Shown one piece after another: positions 1 through 11,508 of a DNA stretch of 64,000 nt. The notes beneath the pieces were generated by a model, which saw only the letters and a list, made by a program, of their open reading frames with translations, ran no database searches and was not told the DNA's origin. The position numbers were made by a program, and so were the translations under genes. Origin of the DNA: Mucor racemosus. Taxonomy: Eukaryota; Mucoromycota; Mucoromycetes; Mucorales; Mucoraceae. The stretch's first letter is position 1, and each line of letters opens with the position of its first letter. Location of the stretch: positions 1,736,001 to 1,800,000 of the forward strand of contig JAPEHQ010000006.1 of the NCBI GenBank assembly GCA_027405735.1, in the 5' to 3' direction.

Positions 1-1005
1 GTCTCGGCGCCCGCTAAAATGTTTATTGGTCTATGATAAGCATCCCGATAAACTTGCGTTATCAAATACAACTGAAATAAAGAATTGAATGTTGAATCAT
101 CGATAGTGTTGTTCCAAAATAAAGTATCCCATGCTTTTGTAATTGAAACAATAATATATAGTATTTCTAGAAACATCGTACACTTGATTTCTCTCATTGG
201 TACGCATATAATATGTTTATCAAATGACCAAATATGTGCATTATACATGTTGCACAGTAGAAATTCAATTGTGGGAGAGTGCATACGTGATAGTACCTGA
301 AACATATATGCTTTGATTTGTAGAAGTCTGTATTCATTCTAACCAAGCAAAGAAATATAGTGACAGATGTAATTTGGCATATGATGCACGATAACAATAT
401 TAATAGTTTTTAACCAGATGATTTGATGAATTTTACTAATAAAAGTCTATTATATCAATGAAACCTTCGTGAGAAATCTTCTTAAAGATTACTTAAAATG
501 TTGATATGAAGGATAAATAAAACATGATCTTAAGGATGCGTGCAATGTGACTAGAAGAAAAATTTTTGATGTTGAACAACTAGCATCTTATCATGACTAT
601 TGGCTTGATGATTCCCACGACAAGCCCTACGGCAACCAAAGAAAAAGATTAGGCCCTGAAATTTACGACCGTGGTAAAAAAATATTGAATGAAATAATAA
701 AGCAAAAGCCCAAATGTATAATATTACATTGCAAAAAAAGAAAGAAAAAAAAAAGGCCATGAAAGCATCGTTTTTTGTATCAAATTTCCCATGGAACCCC
801 TTTAGAGATGAGCCTTTCGTGAGAAAATCAATAGTGTGTCCATACGATATAGTATATCATTATCTTTTTGCGGTATTATTACGTGGATTTGATACACATT
901 TTGGCGGTATTCTGTATGGCGGTATTCTGTATGAAGATATACATATAAGCCAACGAGAAATTGAACAATTTTTTCAATATTATCAATTACAATTATCAAT
1001 CAACC
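1..1005. other. Non-coding upstream region of the dioxygenase gene
   Basis: No convincing gene was found. Short open frames here (for example around 547-762) match no family I recognise and end in a lysine run from an A-rich tract. A 15-bp unit, TGGCGGTATTCTGTA, is repeated in tandem at 902-931, about 75-105 bases before the ATG at 1006. A related GCGGTATTATTA lies near 870. The duplicated GGCGG words may be regulatory, but that is inference. Confidence 0.5.
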
Positions 1006-2888
1006 ATGTTTGCCCTGCGGAAAGTTAAGCCTACTACCCTTTTGAAATCCATTAAAACTATACCCAATGTCTCTGCTTTAAAGGCATCCTCCTCCTACTT
1101 GATGGTCAATCAAAGAAACTTTACAATGCTTACTGAAACTCAAAGCAAGGACTCTACTAAACAAATGTTCTCTGTTGGTCCTGATAATGGGTTCCTTCCT
1201 CGCCAAGATCCTCTTGCTGAACTTCCTGAGGAGTTTAGTAGATTGGAATCTCTTTTGCAGCGTATGCCAATGCAACTCTTGGATGGTACTCCTGGTCTCT
1301 TGGCTAGTGGTCAATTTGGTGATGCTGTACGCGATGAACTTCCCTTGTATGAAATTGATGGCATCACTGATCAAAGACTCTTATCAGGTATATATATGTA
1401 TATACACAATTTTTGATATATGTCTTATCTAATTTTATAATAAAAAAAAAACAAAGCTCTTTTCCGTGATTATACTTTTGCTGCTTCTGCATATTTGCTT
1501 GAACCTTGCGATATTCTTTATCGTTCCAAAAGTGATTATGGTTTAGGAAGAAAGGTATTACCTATGAACATTGCTGTACCTTTATATAAGGTATCAAAAA
1601 AGATCCAAAGTCAACCATTTATGGAATAGTAAGTACATAATACAATTTAGCAAGAATTGTTTATTAACATTTTATCATTATAGTGCTTTGAGTTACGCGT
1701 GAGTACATTTTAACAGTAGCGTTTCATATATAAGCAAATGTACTAACCACAAATATCTTACCATAGTTTGTATAACTACAAGAAAATTAATCCTTTGGGT
1801 GGCCTTTCCTATGATAATTTGGCTCTGATCCGTTCCTTTGCTGGTAGTGAATCTGAGTAAGTTGATAAACCACAAAATATAATAGCATAATCTAACCTTG
1901 CTATCTTTCTTTTAGGAAAGGGTTTGTTTTGAATCATGTTACCATGGTATCTTATTCTCCAAGACTTGTTCGTTATTCTGTTGGTGCTCTTGAAGCTGTT
2001 GAAAAGAACGACAGAGCTAAATTTGATATGCAAATGGCTGGTTTAAATGAAACCTTTGAATCCATCAACAAGGAAATGGAAATGATGTGGTCTCGTAGTA
2101 TGCCTGAAGATTATATCAAGTTTAGAACCTTTATTATGGGTACTAAAAATCAAGTATGTCTACATTTAATTAATGAAAATATTTAGAATTTAATATTAAT
2201 TCCATTTACCCCTTTATTATTTATAATAGCCCATGTTCCCTGATGGTGTAATTTACGAAGGTATTAGTGATAAGCCTATTGTTCATCGTGGTGAATCAGG
2301 TGCTAATGATTCTATGGTTCCCTTGGGTGATAATCTTCTTCAAATCACTGAACTCATGCCTGAAAATCCATTAACTACTGTACTTCGTGATTTCAGATCT
2401 TATCGTCCTACCAATCATCGTGAGTTCTTGGAATATGTTCAAGATAAGGCCAAGAAGGTTGGGCTCAAGGAGTATGCTTTACAGGACTCTAATTCAGCTG
2501 CTGTTTACTTGTCCAACATTGACCAAATCCGTGCTTTCCGTCACAGACATTGGAACTTTACCAAGGAATACATTATCAAGCATACTGCTCATCCTGTTGC
2601 CACTGGCGGCTCTCCTATTGTTACTTGGTAAGCTTAATTTGGAATTAAATCTATTTTATAAATGATTGATACTTATTTCGTCTTTTTTTTAACAGGTTGC
2701 CTAATCAACTTGGTGCCGTTTTAGACTTGTTGAACAATGTTAGTGATCAAATTGACAAATCCAAGTTGACTGAAAGCAACTTGATTCGCGTTGATGAAAT
2801 TACCAGACGTGCTCAGGCTCAAAAGAGATTCCTTGATAGAGAAGTTGCAAACTTGAAGACCAAGTTCAAGGATCAAGACCGTACTTAA
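1006..2888 (+). CDS. IDO: Indoleamine 2,3-dioxygenase (haem enzyme of tryptophan/kynurenine pathway)
   Basis: Opens the indole ring of tryptophan to N-formylkynurenine, the first step of kynurenine and de novo NAD synthesis. The model has seven exons: 1006-1387, 1457-1628, 1684-1698, 1767-1856, 1916-2153, 2230-2627 and 2696-2888, giving 495 residues. Family blocks seen in order are SEKGF (about 220), PDGVIYEG (303-310), SYRPTNHREF (356-365) and HRHWNFTKEYI (404-414). His406 aligns with the proximal haem ligand (His346 of human IDO1), followed by ATGGSP (423-428). The start at 1006 is the first in-frame ATG after an upstream stop-free stretch. The first ~55 residues form a basic, Ser/Thr-rich extension like a mitochondrial presequence, which is unusual because yeast Bna2 is cytosolic. 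Exon 3 is only 15 nt (ALSYA region). Family assignment is very secure; localisation is inferred. Confidence 0.95.
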
Positions 2889-4669
2889 GTTTAGTTATCC
2901 TCACTACATATTTTGTTTCAGAGGTTTTGATAAAATGAAATTTGTAGCTTTGATTAGCAATAAAAGACACCATATTTATTATCACTATATACTTTCTCTC
3001 ATAAAATTGTATTGCAGAGCTCAATGCTCATGATCTTAAAGTGTATAATAAGAATAATAATAGTTTCATAATGCAGAGGATTATGCAAAATCGTATAGAG
3101 GTTATTGCTACAGCTCTATTTTTAGACCCAGTTTAAATTTTTCGTCTTAGATATTGCTAAGTTTTTGCTAATATTTCTTGTGAAAAAGCAAAACTAAAAA
3201 TATATATGTAATTCAACAGGTTTAAAATTGTATCTTAATACTTAAAAAGTGCTTTGAATACCTCTAAAAGCTTGTAAAAACTCTTTAAAATAGCAACATA
3301 ATGTCTCTGTGCTTAAAATCAACGATTTTGATAGACCCATTTCATATGCTTTTCGGCAGTTTTATATGCTCAAAACAGTACAGAATCATCTCTTACGATT
3401 CGTAGTTAATATATATTGTATTATCTCAAAAGTTTTTTATAACTGCAAATTGAGCGACCTGGCCATATTTTCCCTTACCATCATAGAGGCTCGATCGATC
3501 AAAATCGCTTTTTTCGACATTTGGCCCTGAAAATGGGATTTTTACTAAGATATACATTAGTACAAAATGAGCAGAGAATCCCAAACTTTACACTAAAACT
3601 AATTTTTTGGCTACTGTATATTTAAATATGGAGATTTAGGCATAAAACCGCTTTTTCTTAATTCGCTGATTGCTCAAAAAGTTTAATGGAAAGATAATCC
3701 GAAAATTGCACCATTTGATGCGAAATCGAATACTGTACAAGTTTTAGTTGATTTTCTTTGCTTAATTTATTAAGAATATCTTTAGATATTCAAGGAAGAA
3801 GGTCAAAAAAGTTCAAAATCATCGATTTTGTCTTTCAACAGAAACAAAAAAATCAAAGTCGGTCTTTCAATTTTCTGGCCACCACCATCACCATCATCCT
3901 GCGTTTTTACACCTTTTACTCCCTGTTATGCATCTTTACTCATCGCTTACATCCTCTGGTCATATTAATACATCTTTGGCCACCTTTTTACACTTTTCCC
4001 AAAATTTTAAGCTGTTTTGCATGTCATTTTAAACCTTTGGGGATCAAATGTATCAGAATATAAAATGAAATATGCTCCTTAATTTTCATCAAATTATATC
4101 AATTCACGATACATATTTAATATAAATGTCTATACATGATATGAGAAAATTCTATGAAAAGAATGTTTAATAAGGTGTAATAATTAATTAATTGTCGAAA
4201 TATATACTATCGCATTTATTCTTTACTCACACTTGAGACTATATATATATATATTTTTTTTTAAATGTACAATACAGTAGTAAAATTCAGCCTTGATTAG
4301 AAAAGGGAGATAAATTAGGAGCAAAGGCTGAGATCCACCATACAAGATGATTCTTTTACTGACCTTTTAGTAACAGTATTATTTTAGTAATTCGAGTGGC
4401 AAATATGATGCCCTTAAAACCTTTAATATTAAATGTAATTTAGATTTACCTTTATACGGACTTTATTCTACACAAACATGGCAACTTGACATTTATCCAC
4501 ATGCTTTTCTATATAAATAAAAATATTATACAATGCTCCTTTTTTTTTATGTCTGTATGATTTCTATTACTGTAAACTATGGAACATTATAATCTCTCCC
4601 TCTCCATCAAAATTACACATAAACTTTGCTTTCTCTCTCTCTCTCCTTATGTATCAAGGACTCAAACAC
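2889..4669. other. AT-rich intergenic region
   Basis: No coding signal: the open frames at 3309-3530 and 3758-4063 are low-complexity and match nothing I know. The stretch 3100-4060 has the texture of a decayed non-coding repeat (many AAAATCG and TTTTGA words), but I could not align it to the repeat families defined elsewhere in this window. A CT tract at 4630-4647 belongs to the promoter of the next gene. Confidence 0.5.
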
Positions 4670-4677
4670 TATAAAAA
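4670..4677 (+). promoter_or_regulatory. TATA box of the secreted DPBB protein gene
   Basis: TATAAAAA lies about 80 bases before the ATG at 4750, after a CT-rich stretch (4630-4647). This is a common fungal core-promoter arrangement. The strong TATA suggests a regulated, possibly highly expressed gene. Confidence 0.6.
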
Positions 4678-4749
4678 GCCAGAATTATATATTTATGTCA
4701 AATTAATTTCTTTTCAATCAATATTATATATATATATATTATTATTCAA

Positions 4750-5277
4750 ATGCTGACTGTATTTCGTACTTTATTTGGTGTGCTTCTCGTGTTCAATTTA
4801 ATCTCTGTATCTTTTGTGGTGGAAAGTAGACCCATTGTAGATAAACGTGGTGTAGGTCATGTAGTTGATATTGTAGCAAATTTGTTTCGAGGTACAGGCA
4901 CATTCTTTCATCCAGTGACAGAAGGTGGTGCAATTGGATCTTGTGGTCCCATTGAAAATGATCATAGCCGAATTTGTGCCATGAATATAAAACAATATGG
5001 TCAAGCATCTAAAAAGAGTCCATGGTGCTTTTTACAATTGCGTGTTAAATCTGGTGGTAAAAGTACGGTTTGTACAGTAACAGACTGTTGTCCTGGGTGT
5101 GCAGAAGGTATCTATTGAACACAATTCAAGTTGAATCAAATTTACTAATACGTACGACATTTTATTTATTAAGGTTCTTTGGATATGACGCCTCAAGTCT
5201 TTAATGATTTAGCACATCCTAGTGTAGGCGTAATTCCCATTGAATGGTGTATTCGTGGCTATCGAGGCTGTACCTGA
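4750..5277 (+). CDS. Small secreted double-psi beta-barrel (expansin/RlpA-like) protein
   Basis: Two exons, 4750-5107 and 5174-5277, give 153 residues. The N-terminus is a clear signal peptide (hydrophobic stretch about 5-24, cleavage near ESRP), followed by a possible Kex2 site at DKR (31-33). The rest is one double-psi beta-barrel domain: GTGTFFHP, then GSCGP, ICAMN, TVTDCCPGCAEGSLDMTP and a closing IEWCIRGY. Multiple cysteines suit disulphides in an extracellular protein. Relatives include expansin-like, RlpA-like and plant barwin-type proteins, some of them fungal papain inhibitors or wall-binding proteins. There is no second carbohydrate-binding domain, so it is not a full expansin. Role is likely wall or extracellular matrix interaction, not shown by sequence. 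The gene ends 142 bp from the convergent ERT1-like gene. Confidence 0.85.
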
Positions 5278-5419
5278 TGTAATTTTCTTTTATAAATGTA
5301 ATTTTAATAAATGGTATATTTATTTTATCAACAACAGAATATGAAAAAATATTAAATATGTAATATTGTATATGTAAATGAAAGTGTATCATGAAAATTC
5401 GATTGCTTGTTTGTTAATG

Positions 5420-7167
5420 TTAACTGAGAATGGGCAAGAACTATAAATAAAATAAGCATTTAGTAAGCAGATGAGCTAAAAGGGGATATAAAATACTTAC
5501 ATTGCCTACTATAACACTTGGTAAATCGAATATATCTCTTTTGATAGTAAAGCAAAATGTGCAAGGTACTGGCTTTTGTTGTGGCGTACGTAAAATGCAA
5601 GAATAACTACAAGCTTTATCCGTGTTATCAAATGCATGTGTAGAGAATTTTTCCCAATATTCCACAGCTGATTGATTTTCCATCAACTATAAATTCAGGC
5701 AATAGTTAGCGTTATACTCTTTATACCATTTTTTTCCATGTATTTTACCTCATAAATATATGTCTTTTTATTCAACAACATATCCCTTGTCCATTGAGTC
5801 AAAAGAGAAAATTCTTTTCCTACCAAACACACTTCACCCGTTCTTCTCCACACAACTGTTGGTGTTCCAGAGAAACTAATCAACTTTTCATATTCCAATA
5901 AGGTTCTTTGAATACAACGTTCCATAAATACTAAATCTTCTTCTGTTAAATTCATAATCAATGATAAAAACGATGGTCGAAAAAGTGATAAAGCTTTACT
6001 GATTCGCATTAGATCCTCACGCCCCATCCTGTCCGTCACATATTGGATTAGGTAATGAAATCCTTCTGCGTAATTAAAAGGTCGTTTCACACTATTATAG
6101 ACAGCCTCAGGCGTATTACCGCAATTTCCCTTTCGCCTTGATGTAGATTTATTACTAGTAGAAGAAGATGTGCTATCCCTTTTCATAGGTGCAATGGGTG
6201 GAGATGAGAATTGCTGCGGTTGAGGTTGTGGTCTACGCATTGGAGACTGAAACTGAACTTGCTGTATCTGTTGTTGTGGTTGTGGTTGTGGTTGTGGTTG
6301 TGGTTGCTGAGGTAAAGAACTTGTAGGAGATGAAGTAAATGGAAATAATGCAGAAAGTGCTTGAAATGTATTTGGACTAGATGTTGTTGTTGTCGTCGTT
6401 GTTGTTGTTGTCGTTGTTGTTGCGGTTGTAGTTGTTGGAGTAGTAGTTGTAGTTGGAGTATTAACTGTTGTTGTCAATGATTTTTCATTCATTTGTGATG
6501 TTGTAGGAGTAGAAGGAGGACCATCAACCAACATATTACCAAGTATGCCATATTCTAATCCAGTTGTTTCTGATCCAAATCCGAAATCAGTCAATGAAAA
6601 ATTAAATAATTGTGAAGCATCTATGAAATTATTATTGCCTGTATCAATAATTAGTTGGATTAGAAATGCAATTGTATATATGTATGTGACATATGTCCTT
6701 ACCATCTGCAGGTGTAAATGGCACACTGGTAGTAGGTGAGTATAGTTCATCACTTTCTGTATTGGAATTACTAGATGTATTTGGCTTCATCTTTTTACGA
6801 TTATTGTCCAAACATGTTGTTGCTAAATCACGTTTTATACATCCTTGACAAGGTCGGCCTTTTATACAAAATAAGAAACGTGAGAAATAATGTTTACATT
6901 TCTATTTAAATGAGTATAATTACCTCCATCACAGCTAAGATGAGCCTATTTTAACAGAAATTAAACTCTGATTTATCCGAAATTGAATTAAATAACTTTT
7001 ACCTTTTGGCAATGTGTACATGATTGAATCATGTTTTTTCTTTTTTCGATTTCTATTGTGGGATTAAACGAAAAATAATTTTGGTAGGCAATTAAATCAG
7101 GTCCACCAACGCCATTTGATGTAGTTGTCGATGCTGCTGCCGATGATGATGATACTCCTTGAGACAT
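5420..7167 (-). CDS. ERT1: Zn2Cys6 transcription factor with PAS domain, ERT1/AcuK family (gluconeogenesis regulator)
   Basis: Six exons on the minus strand (7167-7003, 6945-6924, 6858-6703, 6638-5749, 5686-5501, 5440-5420) give 479 residues. A canonical zinc cluster has Cys at 50, 53, 60, 66, 69 and 78 (C-x2-C-x6-C-x5-C-x2-C-x8-C), with the CIKR signature typical of ERT1/AcuK/AcuM/Rds2. A low-complexity middle (Thr runs, Pro-Gln repeats) leads to the conserved C-terminal PAS-like block: RPSFLSLIMNLTEEDLVFM, LEYEKLISFSGTPTVVWRR and the final VGNFLPILS. Family members activate gluconeogenic genes (such as PEP carboxykinase) in non-fermentable carbon. The zinc cluster is spread over three exons including a 22-nt microexon, so correct splicing decides DNA binding. 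The last exon encodes only six residues. It is divergent from the carrier gene across a 548-bp shared promoter. Family call is secure; AcuK versus AcuM type is less so. Confidence 0.92.
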
Positions 7168-7715
7168 GTTGCTAATTAAGGAGATGCTTAAAGAACAGAG
7201 AATGAGAGTGTGAAAGAAAGAAAGAAAGAGGGAAAGAGAAACCAAAAAATAAAAAAAAAAGTTTGTTTATTATTGTTTTCATGTCGTGTGTGGGGAGAAT
7301 CTTTCAAGCACCTGACCTTTACCATACATTTTTCTTTTTTTTTTTTTTTTCGCTTGCCTTTGTACTACAATATTCTAATTATTGATTTATTACAATTTGA
7401 AGGTATTCATCATCAAGTTAAAATGAATGGCATTGGCCACATATCCTATTCAATTTTGTAGTAAGGTTACATATAATAAATGTACTTTTTTTCATTTATA
7501 AAAAAAAATTAACCCCTTGAAATCTCCATTTTTTTTTTTATTAATTTGCTCCAATTGGACTACATGTCTATAAAGATGCTACATAAAACCTAAAATTACT
7601 AAATGGAGATAATAAATGTAATCTGTGACTCTTGGGGATAGTAGTTTGCTTAAAAAGATCATCTATTGATAAACATCTCGACCCCTTTTTTTTTGTGCAA
7701 GAAAATTTTGGAAAA
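7168..7715. promoter_or_regulatory. Divergent promoter between ERT1-like gene and mitochondrial carrier gene
   Basis: 548 bp separates two divergent start codons. It contains a GAAAG-rich tract (7213-7240), a 16-T run (about 7335) and a 10-T run before 7690. No gene was recognised. Shared regulation of the two genes is possible but inferred only from arrangement. Confidence 0.45.
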
Positions 7716-8943
7716 ATGTCAAAAAGTATAATGCATTCATAAAGAACTTCTCTCACTCGCAATTATGTACTGATACCCCCGAGTTTAGTAGATGATGCTG
7801 CCGTGGCTAATCCAGAACTCACTGATAAATCCTTGCAGAATAGATTTCGTGGTTTTGCCGCAGGAATGGCCTCTGGCATTACTAAATTAGCTGTAGGTCA
7901 TCCATTCGGTATGTGAATAACAATATAATTTGTAACCATGGCAACCGCAGATTAACGAAATCTATAGACACGGTCAAGATTCGTATGCAAACTACCAGTC
8001 GTGCTGATGGTAGATTTAAGGGTCCATTGGATTGCTTTTTAAAGACTATTCGACAAGAAGGTCCAAGGGCTTTGTATAAAGGTGCTACACCACCTTTAGT
8101 AGGCTGGATGTTTATGGATAGTATCATGTATGTACGAAACTGTTGGGCTCTTATCCATTTAAGGTTTAATATAATTCAATATAGGTTGGGTACTTTGCAT
8201 AATGCCCGAATGATTCAACAACAATGGAATGGAGATCGACCTCTCAGCATATTTCAACATGGTTTGGCAGGTTTAGCGGGTGGTCTTACAGTTTCATTTG
8301 TAGCAACTCCTGTAGAACAAATTAAAGCAAGACTTCAAGTACAATATGATGCTAAATCAAAGACATATAAAGGACCAATTGATTGTATTCGACAAGTGGC
8401 AAGTATTTCATATTAATTGCGCAAATTCATGCAACTCAATTTTATTATTTTAGGTTCGAAATAATGGTATATTTGGGCTTTGGCAAGGTTTGGCACCTAC
8501 CATGTTGTTTCGAAGTTGGTTTTTTCTATTTTGGAGCTCTTATGAAGTATTTACAACCCAACTTAAAAAGACGAGCTTAAAAGATGGTAGTGTTACATTC
8601 ATTGCAGGCGGTCTTAGTGCCACTGTATTTTGGTTAGGGGCATTCCCTTCAGGTAAATGTATTGACAAATGAATTACACTGGTCAAGTATGCTAAATGAG
8701 TCACAATGTTTAGATACTGTCAAGAATCGTTACATGACACAACCTGACGTATCTCCAAAGAAATTCCCTACTCCAACTTCTGTCGCACGCCATGTATATC
8801 AAACGGAAGGTTTGAAGGGCTTTTATAGAGGCTTTCTGCCTTCTTTCTTGCGTGCATTTCCTACAAATGCTTCTGCTGTATTTATGTTTGAATTCGTCAT
8901 GAAATTACTGAGCACCAACAAATTAGATAATGAACCCCTCTAG
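7716..8943 (+). CDS. Mitochondrial carrier protein (SLC25 family)
   Basis: Three tandem carrier repeats are visible, each with the signature PX[DE]XX[KR]: HPFDTVKIRMQ, TPVEQIKARLQ and FPSDTVKNRYM. Glycine-rich odd-helix motifs and EGxxxxYKG/GFYRG sequences follow each. Exons: 7716-7725, 7789-7908, 7968-8127, 8185-8395 (or 8398), 8454-8652 and 8714-8943. This gives 309 or 310 residues, the usual family length. The first coding exon is a proposed 10-nt microexon (ATG TCA AAA A), needed because no in-frame ATG exists in the next exon; this is the least certain part. The intron after 8395 has either a weak GT donor or a consensus GCAAGT donor at 8399. The protein would exchange small metabolites across the inner mitochondrial membrane. 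It resembles the carnitine/ornithine/amino-acid branch, but the substrate cannot be assigned. It ends 46 bp from the convergent SANT-like gene. Confidence 0.9.
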
Positions 8944-8989
8944 ATTTTTGTATTTTTATAAATTTTAATATTTGCTTATTTTTTTTTTT

Positions 8990-9804
8990 TTATTGATTGA
9001 CAAAAGCTTTCAAAAGGTTGCTTATATTTTCCAAATGCCCTAAAACTGATTTTTGAAACTCTCGTTGTTCCCGTATGTATGCTTCATCTAAACGAGTACA
9101 AGCAACGCGACTTGATGTGGTTGAAGAATCCATTGATGGCAATGGATTGCTTGTTTCGCTATTGTCATGATTTGTAATTGATTCCATGTTTGAGTGTTCT
9201 GCTCGTCTTTCATTAGCCAATTTTTGAATAATCAGTCGCTTTAGGCGCTTTCTTTCTTTTTTGGATTGTTGCTTGAGGAGTTTTTCTGCCTTGTCGTCGT
9301 CATGCTTATCTCTCTATTCTCCATTAAATGAATCAACTTACATTTCCATAACTACATACAACATACCTTCGATAAAGTCTCGAGCGCAGCTTTTTTGATT
9401 GATGCTTCTTCTAAATATCTGTCAGACATTTTATCAACTGTGCGTCTACAGGCATCATATCCAAGTGGTGTATCATCAGGTGTAACTGCATTGACACTAT
9501 CGACAATCTTCTTCCAGGCTTCAGTACTTTTTCCCCAAGGTGCTCCTGGTGGGAAATGTTCTGCATATTTTTGTAAAAGTACCAACTGTTTCTCTGGAGT
9601 CCAGGATCCACGGCTTTTCTTTTCTTCTTCTTCTTTTTCTTCTTCTTCTTCTTCATCAACACCATTATCAACGGCGTCCTCTTCGACAGAGATAACTTTC
9701 TCCTTGGTAGCAGAGCTAGATAATTTTTTTGACCGCTGCTGTTGTTGTTGAGGAGGCTGATATGGTCTAATCTGAAGTGTCTTGCTTTTCTTTATAGCTG
9801 CCAT
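8990..9804 (-). CDS. Acidic SANT/Myb-like domain protein, function unknown
   Basis: Two exons, 9804-9367 and about 9304-8990 (an in-frame alternative acceptor gives 9313), give roughly 250 residues. The N-terminus has a Gln run and a basic patch (RSKK), then a long Glu run (about 50-60). A tryptophan-punctuated SANT/Myb-like domain follows: RGSWTPEKQLVLL, PPGAPWGKSTEAWKKIVDSV, GYDACRRTVDKM (about 65-135). A Lys/Arg-rich helix (KKERKRLKRLI) and a C-terminal amphipathic segment (EFQKSVLGHLENISNLLKAF) suggest a coiled coil. Such proteins are numerous in Mucoromycota and of unknown function; some resemble the DNA-binding proteins of Harbinger-type transposons. A chromatin or DNA-binding role is likely from the domain only. 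Confidence 0.75.
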
Positions 9805-10440
9805 TTTACTGGGGAAAAAACGTTAATGAAAGGCTTAATAACTTGTTGAGCCAGTCTTTCGACTTGATTTGACCGCTTAATAGTCAAAAAATTACTCGTG
9901 TCACAAGAGTCAAAAAGGTAAAATGTAAAAATAGAACAAAATTGACTGACGGTGCTGTTTATTATCAGATTAGATAGTGTGCTTAGTTGTCGCAAAAATG
10001 AGTCTACTACAAATGTTGCCTCAAAACAGAAAAAAATGCATGTAAGGAACATGTATAATTCCAAGCCAAAGCAAAGAAATTACATGCGTGTCGAATCATT
10101 TTTTGGAATATTCATTCCTTCTTTTTCATAATATATAGACATGATAAACATTAGCATGATATAACAAAAGTCTGTATAAATACATTCTTTATCGATTAAT
10201 TTAATCCACAAAAAACAATGTCCAGCTCTATATTAATTGTCAGTATTATATGGTTGTCCATCACTCAATCCCAATGACATTTTTTTAAGAAATCCTCGTA
10301 AAACTACAGTAATCAACTACCAAAAACCAGATAGCCAATAGAACGCAAAAAGGAGAACATTTCAAGCTCCTACATAATTTTACAAACTTTTTTAAACGGA
10401 GCCTTAATTAAAAGATAAATTTTAATCTTTGTTTGATGGT
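9805..10440. other. Promoter side of the SANT-like gene and start of the repeat region
   Basis: AT-rich, with no coding signal. It contains a possible TATA element (ATAATATATAGAC near 10128). The sequence becomes repeat-like from about 10440. Confidence 0.4.
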
Positions 10441-11508
10441 TTTTCATGGAGAAAATCAAAACTACAGCTTAAACGGGGTTCCAAAATTGATTTGTCGAAA
10501 TGAACGAAAAATGATTCAAAAAACAAAATTGTTTAATAGCTCATGACCTGCAAACTAAGTTGAACTAGCGTAATAAATGATTTCTGTACAGTTTTGAATT
10601 CTGCATCCATTTATATAAAATGCAAACAAAAGTTTCACACTAAATTTTGCGTAAAATGCGATTAAAATTTTGGAGGTTTTTTAAGTACACACATCATTTT
10701 TTATAAGCATATTTCAAATATAAATAATTTCAAAAATGCGGAGCAAAATTACCTATCGATCGAGCCATTGCTGAACCTTTTAGCTGCATTTTTCGTAGAG
10801 AAAATAAGGTTTTGTCGAATTTTCTTGTCAAATTCAGAATTTGGGTTGAGGTTATACACGCCTTTTTTTGAAGCAAAATCGAGAATTTTCTTTTGTGCAC
10901 AGTTTTGAGGATATTTCTACGAAAAATCAATATTCTAAAAAAACCTAAATTGGGTCCAAGAGAGTTCAACGAGCTCAATGACATGAGTAAAAAAAAACTG
11001 CTACTCAATTTAAGTAATATTTTGAAATCGACTACATAAATGCCAAAAAAAAAGAAAAAAAATAAAAGTGCTCATAATCTTTTTATACTTAAATATGTTA
11101 TAGAGCACCTCAAAACAAGTAAGTTTTATTATTAGAAAGTGTTAGAATAGCTTAAATATTTCTAGAGATATGAAACCTCAAAGTTTTCAATTTTTTAGCA
11201 ATGGAATACGCATAAAAAATCTGAAACATGAGAACTGAAAAATTAATACCAACTGCAAAAAATAGGATATTTCCGAATATTTGTGTTTGGATTAAAGCTG
11301 AACATCTCAGGTACATTGGCATATAATTTTTTCTTGGTGTTATTTAGTGAAAACAAAAAGTAGAGGAGGGATGAAAAATGAGACCCAGTTTTCACGGAAA
11401 AAGCAGTGAATTTTACGCGTTTTTGAGTCTTTCGTGAAATACAGAATAAATTCAGGGATAGGTAGCATAATGCGACCAATTCATATTTGTTTTGCAGTGT
11501 CTAAGGTA
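10441..11508 (+). repeat. R1 repeat, copy a (5'-truncated)
   Basis: First of five copies of a roughly 1.1-kb AT-rich family. Shared landmarks are ACGAAAAATCAATATT, CTAAATTGGGTCCAAGAGAG, then TAGGATATTTCCG, and an end near TAGCATAATGCGACCAAT. Other copies begin about 50 bp further upstream. No terminal inverted repeats were found by eye. Confidence 0.75.

Noticed and set aside
547..762. 71-residue frame upstream of the dioxygenase
   Set aside because: No ATG start (GTG only), ends in an A-rich tract, no family match; at most a decayed fragment.
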